A stretch of DNA of 64,000 nt from Lawsonella sp012842085. Its GTDB lineage: Bacteria; Actinomycetota; Actinomycetes; Mycobacteriales; Mycobacteriaceae. The translations under genes and the position numbers were made by a program. The stretch is from assembly GCA_036749735.1 (NCBI GenBank), contig DAINXV010000001.1, positions 434,001 to 498,000 of the forward strand, read 5' to 3'. A model generated the notes under the pieces. It worked only from the letters and a program-made list of their open reading frames with translations, made no database searches and was not told the DNA's origin. Positions 60,242 through 64,000 of the stretch are shown piece after piece. Position 1 is the first letter of the stretch; each line of letters begins with the position of its first letter.

Positions 60242-61497
60242 TGTCCCAGCAAACTAAGCCCCAACCCGTCACCCTTGTGGTGGCCCGGCGCGAAGCCCGC
60301 AACATCCTCAAATCCAAAGCCATGAAGATTACGGCCATACTGCTGCTCATCTTCTCCATCGGTGCGCCCATCATCGCAAAATACGCGATGGATAAAGGCC
60401 CCAGCACTTATCAGGTTGGGGTGCTTGCGGAGGAGTCCCCCGAGTGGACTCGGATGGCCGACGCGGTGTCACAACAGATCGGCACCAAGATTGAGTTCCG
60501 GAAATACTCCGATCTGGATGCTGCGAAAAAGGCGGTGACGGACGGCGAAGTCGATATGGCATTGGAGCCACTGAACCCTGCCCGACCCTATGCTTACCGC
60601 GCCTACCAACCCAATCAGCCGGTGTTGCAGCTGCAATATATTGTGCAGGGAATTTTGCAACAAGCCGCCACAGGGGAGGTGCTCGCCCAGTCGGGTGTCT
60701 CGCCAGCAGATCTAGCTGCCGCTGCGCAGGAAGCGGAGCTGCAGGTCACTAGTGTGAAGGGAGATCAGACTGACGTCACCATCTCCTATGTGGTGTCCAT
60801 TGTCGGCATTATCCTCATCATGATGTTTGTGTGGGTATTCGGCCAGATCATCGGCCAGGGTGTGGTGGAGGAGAAAGCCTCCCGCATTATTGAGGTGATT
60901 ATGGCAACCGTGCGTCCCCTGCAGCTGCTGTGGGGAAAGATCATCGGAATTGGCGCGGTGGCTTTCCTCTATATGTTGATAGCAGTTGTGGCGGGCGGAT
61001 TGTCGCTGCACTTTACCGGCATTATTCCGGATGCAATACAAGACCAGATAACCACCCAGCTGCCTTTGCTGCTGGTGTGCATGGTGCTGGCGTTCCTTTT
61101 CTTCGCCTCACTGTATGCCGCCACCGGTGCGATGGTGTCGCGGACGGAAGACTTTTCCGCCGCAATAACGCCCATCATCATGATCACCATGTTCCTTTAT
61201 GTGTTGCCCGCAATGGGAATGCTGATGGCTGACAGTACCCTCTTTATGGTGCTTTCATGGATCCCACCGTTCTCGCTCACCATGCTTCCCATGCAGGTGG
61301 CGTTCGGCAATGCGACAATGGTGCAGATTATTGTGGCACTACTGCTGAATGTGATCGCCACCGTGGTGGTGGTGTGGCTGGCGAGCCGCATCTACGAAAA
61401 CACTGTGCTGAACATTGGCAGCCGTGTACGGTGGCGGGACGCCCTAAAACAGGGCGGACGGGCGACTAAGAAAGAAAAGACTAGCTCCAGCACATAG
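60241..61497 (+). CDS. ABC exporter permease (ABC-2, NatB-like)
   Basis: This 418-aa membrane protein has one N-terminal helix (about 28-48), a large outer domain (about 50-180) and then five to six helices. The ABC-2 motif GQGVVEEKASRIIEVIMATVRPLQLLWGKIIGIG lies between membrane helices. The C-terminus is basic (RVRWRDALKQGGRATKKEKT). It is coupled to the ATPase gene by a 1-bp overlap. Together they form an efflux system probably controlled by the dyad upstream. Confidence 0.9.
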   Translation: MSQQTKPQPVTLVVARREARNILKSKAMKITAILLLIFSIGAPIIAKYAMDKGPSTYQVGVLAEESPEWTRMADAVSQQIGTKIEFRKYSDLDAAKKAVTDGEVDMALEPLNPARPYAYRAYQPNQPVLQLQYIVQGILQQAATGEVLAQSGVSPADLAAAAQEAELQVTSVKGDQTDVTISYVVSIVGIILIMMFVWVFGQIIGQGVVEEKASRIIEVIMATVRPLQLLWGKIIGIGAVAFLYMLIAVVAGGLSLHFTGIIPDAIQDQITTQLPLLLVCMVLAFLFFASLYAATGAMVSRTEDFSAAITPIIMITMFLYVLPAMGMLMADSTLFMVLSWIPPFSLTMLPMQVAFGNATMVQIIVALLLNVIATVVVVWLASRIYENTVLNIGSRVRWRDALKQGGRATKKEKTSSST

Positions 61498-61519
61498 CGC
61501 CAAACAATTAAATGAGTAA

Positions 61520-61565
61520 TGCCCACCCGGGTCGGAAAGCGGAGTCGCTTCCACCTGGGTGGGCA
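61520..61565. terminator. Imperfect hairpin between convergent exporter and S1 genes
   Basis: TGCCCACCC (61520-61528) pairs with GGGTGGGCA (61557-61565), and GGAA/TTCC and GCG/CGC pairs lie inside. No long T-run follows, so termination is likely but weak. Confidence 0.55.
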
Positions 61566-61591
61566 CACTATATGCAGTGTGTGCTTTAGCG

Positions 61592-62176
61592 TTAGCGTGG
61601 AGTGAGTTCCGCAATTGGCGCTAGGGGTGCGATCGAAGCGCCATTAACGTCGTGTCCCGACACGATGCCGAACACATAGTTCGCGTACTTGCCGTTGCGC
61701 ATGCAGACGGGGCCGCCCGAATCACCGGGTTTGGTGTACAAGTCGGCACTCCAGTTGAAGACCCGCAGGTTATTGGATGTGTCGTTGTATTCGTCAGCGG
61801 AGTCACTCCAGCGAACACAGTGAATCTCCTGCGGCTCAATGGTGCCATAGGTGACGCCTGTTGTGGATCTTATTTTGTAGATCTGCTGCGGGCGGTCAAT
61901 GGAGGTTGCGAAGTAGACGGCGGTGGTGCGGGGAATATACGCCTGGCCTTGGCTCAGGTCGATCATCACCAGGTCGTAGTCGTACCAGAAGTACCCCGTG
62001 GGGCCGAGAAAAAAGTAGCGGATGATTGCACCGAGAGTGCAGCGGATATCGGTGCGGCGATCAAAGTCGTGGTCCAGAAAAATCGGAATGCCTGCCTGGA
62101 TGGAGCCACCGTAGGGTGCTGCTGCGGCGGATGCTGGGGAAAAGCTAGCGGCAGTAGCTACCACATAGTTGGGCAC
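61592..62176 (-). CDS. Degenerate trypsin-like (S1) protein, possibly 5'-truncated
   Basis: This frame of 194 codons encodes an S1 chymotrypsin-like fold with the Ser motif KPGDSGGPV and an Asp region DYDLVMIDL. The segment that should hold the catalytic His (TAGHC type) is missing: CTLGAIIRYFF runs straight to GPTGYFWYDYD, as if about 20-25 residues were deleted. The only start in frame is GTG 62176. Upstream codons continue a signal-peptide-like stretch (ALICALALFASS) but meet a TAA inside the tRNA gene. The gene is therefore either a catalytically dead secreted protein or a decaying remnant beside the tRNA. Confidence 0.55.
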   Translation of the reverse strand: MPNYVVATAASFSPASAAAAPYGGSIQAGIPIFLDHDFDRRTDIRCTLGAIIRYFFLGPTGYFWYDYDLVMIDLSQGQAYIPRTTAVYFATSIDRPQQIYKIRSTTGVTYGTIEPQEIHCVRWSDSADEYNDTSNNLRVFNWSADLYTKPGDSGGPVCMRNGKYANYVFGIVSGHDVNGASIAPLAPIAELTPR

Positions 62177-62212
62177 TATGCTGCTCGCGAAAAGGGCTAA
62201 TGCACAAATGAG

Positions 62213-62285
62213 AGCCGCTTAGGAGAATCGAACTCCTGACCTATTCATTACGAGTGAATCGCTCTACCGACTGAGCTAAAGCGGC
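62213..62285 (-). tRNA. tRNA-Thr (anticodon CGT)
   Basis: The minus strand gives a complete 73-nt cloverleaf. The acceptor pair is GCCGCTT/AAGCGGC, the anticodon loop is CTCGTAA (anticodon CGT, reading ACG) and the T-loop stem is AGGAG/CTCCT. CCA is not encoded. It is the second threonine tRNA in the window. Confidence 0.96.
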
Positions 62286-62339
62286 GCACCTACCGACGTA
62301 GGCAAATTAACTTTAGCGGACAATTTTCAGTGACAAAAA

Positions 62340-63656
62340 TTAGCGCTGCAGCCGGCCCGCATTTAACGCCTCCGAAATGGCTCCCACCATGCCACCAACC
62401 GCCATTTCCGGCTTCACATTCTGGTTGATTTCTGTGCGGGCAGCCATGACGGCATCAATGCACTGCAGTAAGGATTCTGGGCTGAAAAAGTCCGCGAAAG
62501 CTTTCGTAATACTATGGGCATCCACGTGGATAAGATCCACTTTCGCGCCCGTAGCCTGCACTAATGCATCACGGTAGAAGGCAGCCAAGTCGGTGAGGGA
62601 CAAATCGACAGAATCCCGCACCATGCGAGTTTCGCGCCGCTTCTGGGAATCCTTCAACTCCTTCAGCGCCCCCGCTGTGCCTCGCATGGCGGTACCGGCA
62701 CCTTTCCCGGTGCCGCCTGCCCCCAGGGCGGTGCGGAGTTCCTCCGTCTCCTTCTCCGACATTTCCTTATTGGCGTCAGCAGCAGCCTTGCGCGCATCCT
62801 GGACCACTTGCACCGCAGCGTTGTAGGCGCGACTGGGGTGGTTCGTCAACTGCCCCAATTCCAAAACTTTGCGCCGCCGTGCCCGTGCCTCCTCGGAATG
62901 CAACAGCACGCGGGCGCGGCCAATGTGGGCATCGGCCACCGCCGCAGACCATTCTGCCTGCGCCGGGGTTGCTCCTTCCCGCAGCAGCAAGTCGGCAACA
63001 TCTTTGCGGGTAGGCATCCGCACGTAGACGTGTCGGGTGCGGGAGCGCAACGTCACCATAATGTCTTGTGGATCATCAGAAGGGGCGCACAAAATAAACA
63101 CCGTGCGGCTGGGTGGTTCCTCCACCGCTTTGAGCAGTGCGTTTCCTGCTTGTTCAGTTAAACGGTCGGCGTCCTCCACGATCACTATTTGCCAATTTCC
63201 GGTGGCGGGGAAAGTACTTGCGCGGCTGACGATGGAGCGGATTTCTTTCACCTGGATGGTGAGCCCTTCCGGCTGCACCACCATCACGTCCGGGTGCCGG
63301 TCGTTCATAACGTCTCGGCAAGTTTCACATTCTCCACACCCGGGCTCTGTGGGGTCGTCGCATTGCAAAGCGGCCGCGAAACAGCGGGCGGCAACCGATC
63401 GTCCAGATCCGGGCGGACCGGTAAATAGCCACGCGTGGGTCATTTCGGAGCCAGCGCGATCAATTGCTTCCGCAAGATCAGCAGCGGCCTCCCCCTCCGC
63501 TGTGTCTTCTAATGTGTCTTCCAAAGCCCCCAGGAGCGAATCTTGGCCAGACTCAGCGGCTTCCAATTCTGCCAGCATGCGGCGCGCAGCCTGGGCTGCC
63601 GTACGCAATTGGCTGGCCACATCTTCTTGACCGGCAAGCTGATCGAAAACACTCAC
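62340..63656 (-). CDS. holB: DNA polymerase III delta' subunit
   Basis: This 438-aa AAA+ protein is part of the sliding-clamp loader. It shows a degenerate P-loop GPPGSGRSV, the zinc module CGECETC with an upstream Cys (PGC) and ADRLTEQAGNALLKAVEEPPSRTVF (sensor region). An unusual insertion of about 50 acidic residues (AAESGQDSLLGALEDTLEDTAEGE) precedes the P-loop. A charged linker lies between the ATPase and C-terminal domains, typical in actinobacteria. GTG 63656 has TAGGCT 6 nt upstream and no ribosome site. Confidence 0.92.
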   Translation of the reverse strand: MSVFDQLAGQEDVASQLRTAAQAARRMLAELEAAESGQDSLLGALEDTLEDTAEGEAAADLAEAIDRAGSEMTHAWLFTGPPGSGRSVAARCFAAALQCDDPTEPGCGECETCRDVMNDRHPDVMVVQPEGLTIQVKEIRSIVSRASTFPATGNWQIVIVEDADRLTEQAGNALLKAVEEPPSRTVFILCAPSDDPQDIMVTLRSRTRHVYVRMPTRKDVADLLLREGATPAQAEWSAAVADAHIGRARVLLHSEEARARRRKVLELGQLTNHPSRAYNAAVQVVQDARKAAADANKEMSEKETEELRTALGAGGTGKGAGTAMRGTAGALKELKDSQKRRETRMVRDSVDLSLTDLAAFYRDALVQATGAKVDLIHVDAHSITKAFADFFSPESLLQCIDAVMAARTEINQNVKPEMAVGGMVGAISEALNAGRLQR

Positions 63657-63662
63657 AGATAT

Positions 63663-63668
63663 AGCCTA
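63663..63668 (-). promoter_or_regulatory. Putative -10 box of leaderless holB
   Basis: On the minus strand TAGGCT lies 6 nt before GTG 63656, giving a transcript that starts at the codon. Confidence 0.45.
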
Positions 63669-63670
63669 CT

Positions 63671-63727
63671 GGTTTGGTGTAAGAAGAGTCTTGGGGAAAG
63701 AAATTTCTCAACAATTTTTACCAAACC
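63671..63727. repeat. Inverted repeat in the holB/padR divergent region
   Basis: GGTTTGGT (63671-63678) and ACCAAACC (63720-63727) are perfect complements enclosing GAAATTTC. It lies next to the holB promoter. Its role is unknown. Confidence 0.35.
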
Positions 63728-63734
63728 CTTGTGA

Positions 63735-63769
63735 GTACTACGACAGACATAGTATGTTAGGCATAGTAC
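63735..63769. promoter_or_regulatory. Concentric dyads, probable PadR auto-operator
   Basis: GTACTA (63735-63740) and TAGTAC (63764-63769) enclose ACATA-G-TATGT (63747-63757). Both dyads centre on 63752. The site lies 43 bp before the PadR ATG. PadR proteins often bind ATGT/ACAT-type dyads in their own promoters. Confidence 0.5.
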
Positions 63770-63811
63770 GGCGCGACGTGTTGCCGGCGCTAACACCCGA
63801 AAGGAGCCCCA

Positions 63812-64000
63812 ATGATCAGTAGCGACTTCATTCGGGGCTATATCGACCTCATTGTGCTGTCGATTCTCAAAAACGAACCCAACTACGGGTACGGCATCTC
63901 CAAAGCCATCGAAGACATCACCCAAGGCGACTACACCGTCAAACAAACCACGCTTTACTCCGCCTTCAAACGACTCGAGAAAAACAACTACGTCACCCCC
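63812..64000 (+). CDS. PadR-family transcriptional regulator (C-terminus beyond window)
   Basis: The first 63 codons are visible, with AAAGGAG before the ATG. The sequence has the PadR winged-helix pattern: IDLIVLSILKNEPNYGYGISKAIE, then the recognition part VKQTTLYSAFKRLEKNNYV. PadR proteins repress genes for stress, phenolic acid or multidrug efflux. The target is probably its own operon, which continues off the right edge, and possibly the nearby ABC exporter. The C-terminal dimerisation helix is not visible. Confidence 0.92.
   Translation, partial: MISSDFIRGYIDLIVLSILKNEPNYGYGISKAIEDITQGDYTVKQTTLYSAFKRLEKNNYVTP

Noticed and set aside
4694..62285. Two tRNA-Thr genes as possible borders of an integrated island
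   Set aside because: The sequence between them is conserved housekeeping order with no integrase and no tRNA-end repeat.

Overview
The window is a continuous stretch of actinobacterial chromosome, almost certainly from the order Mycobacteriales. The evidence is a secreted Ag85-type mycolyltransferase, a PhoP/PhoR pair, a CarD homologue, an IpsA-like LacI regulator, many GTG or leaderless starts, and gene order that matches reference genomes. The order rlmB-cysS-ispF-ispD-carD ... mutY ... clpC ... lysS ... panC-like-DUF6779-DUF3180-folK-folB-folP-folE-ftsH-hpt-tilS-dacB-ppa follows M. tuberculosis Rv3579c to Rv3628 with several losses. The order otsA-otsB-ipsA-zinc ABC transporter follows C. 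glutamicum. A small-genome lineage such as Lawsonella would fit, but the species cannot be fixed from the sequence. AdhE and a flavin/Fe-S enoate-reductase-type enzyme suggest a facultative or anaerobic lifestyle.

Layout. 1-4.8 kb: phoR (cut by the window edge) and phoP, a secreted GH1 glycosidase, a tandem pair of single-pass membrane proteins, tRNA-Thr(TGT). 4.8-12.1 kb: trehalose region with a possibly structured leader, a 55-aa ORF, otsA, a SufR-like regulator, a lipoprotein, a single-ORF MFS transporter fused to trehalose-phosphatase, and an ipsA-like regulator. 12.2-15 kb: zinc ABC importer. 15-19.4 kb: rlmB, cysS, ispF, ispD, carD on the minus strand. 19.4-24.2 kb: anchored DUF protein, mutY, hydrolase, ADP-ribosylglycohydrolase, secreted lipase. 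24.2-34 kb: clpC, enoate-reductase-like enzyme, lysS, GlpT-like antiporter, mycolyltransferase. 34-46.3 kb: long minus-strand block with the PanC-like protein, two membrane proteins, the folate genes, ftsH, hpt, tilS and two tandem D,D-carboxypeptidases. 46.4-52.6 kb: ppa, an SPFH/RHH pair, a frameshifted lipase, an intact paralogue, GlsB-like protein, another lipase. 52.7-64 kb: unusual AdhE, an EspB-like/DUF3558 pair, DyP peroxidase, an ABC-2 exporter, a degenerate S1 protease, tRNA-Thr(CGT), holB and the start of a PadR regulator.

Themes. Trehalose synthesis (OtsA plus the OtsB fusion) and the mycolyltransferase both serve the mycolate envelope, in which trehalose is the mycolate carrier. 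The most unusual proteins are the MFS-OtsB fusion, an AdhE whose alcohol-dehydrogenase half appears to have lost its nucleotide-binding and iron-binding residues, and the EspB-like/DUF3558 pair. Several genes start 6-7 nt after a TANNNT box, consistent with leaderless transcripts. No CRISPR array, insertion sequence, prophage or replication origin was recognised.
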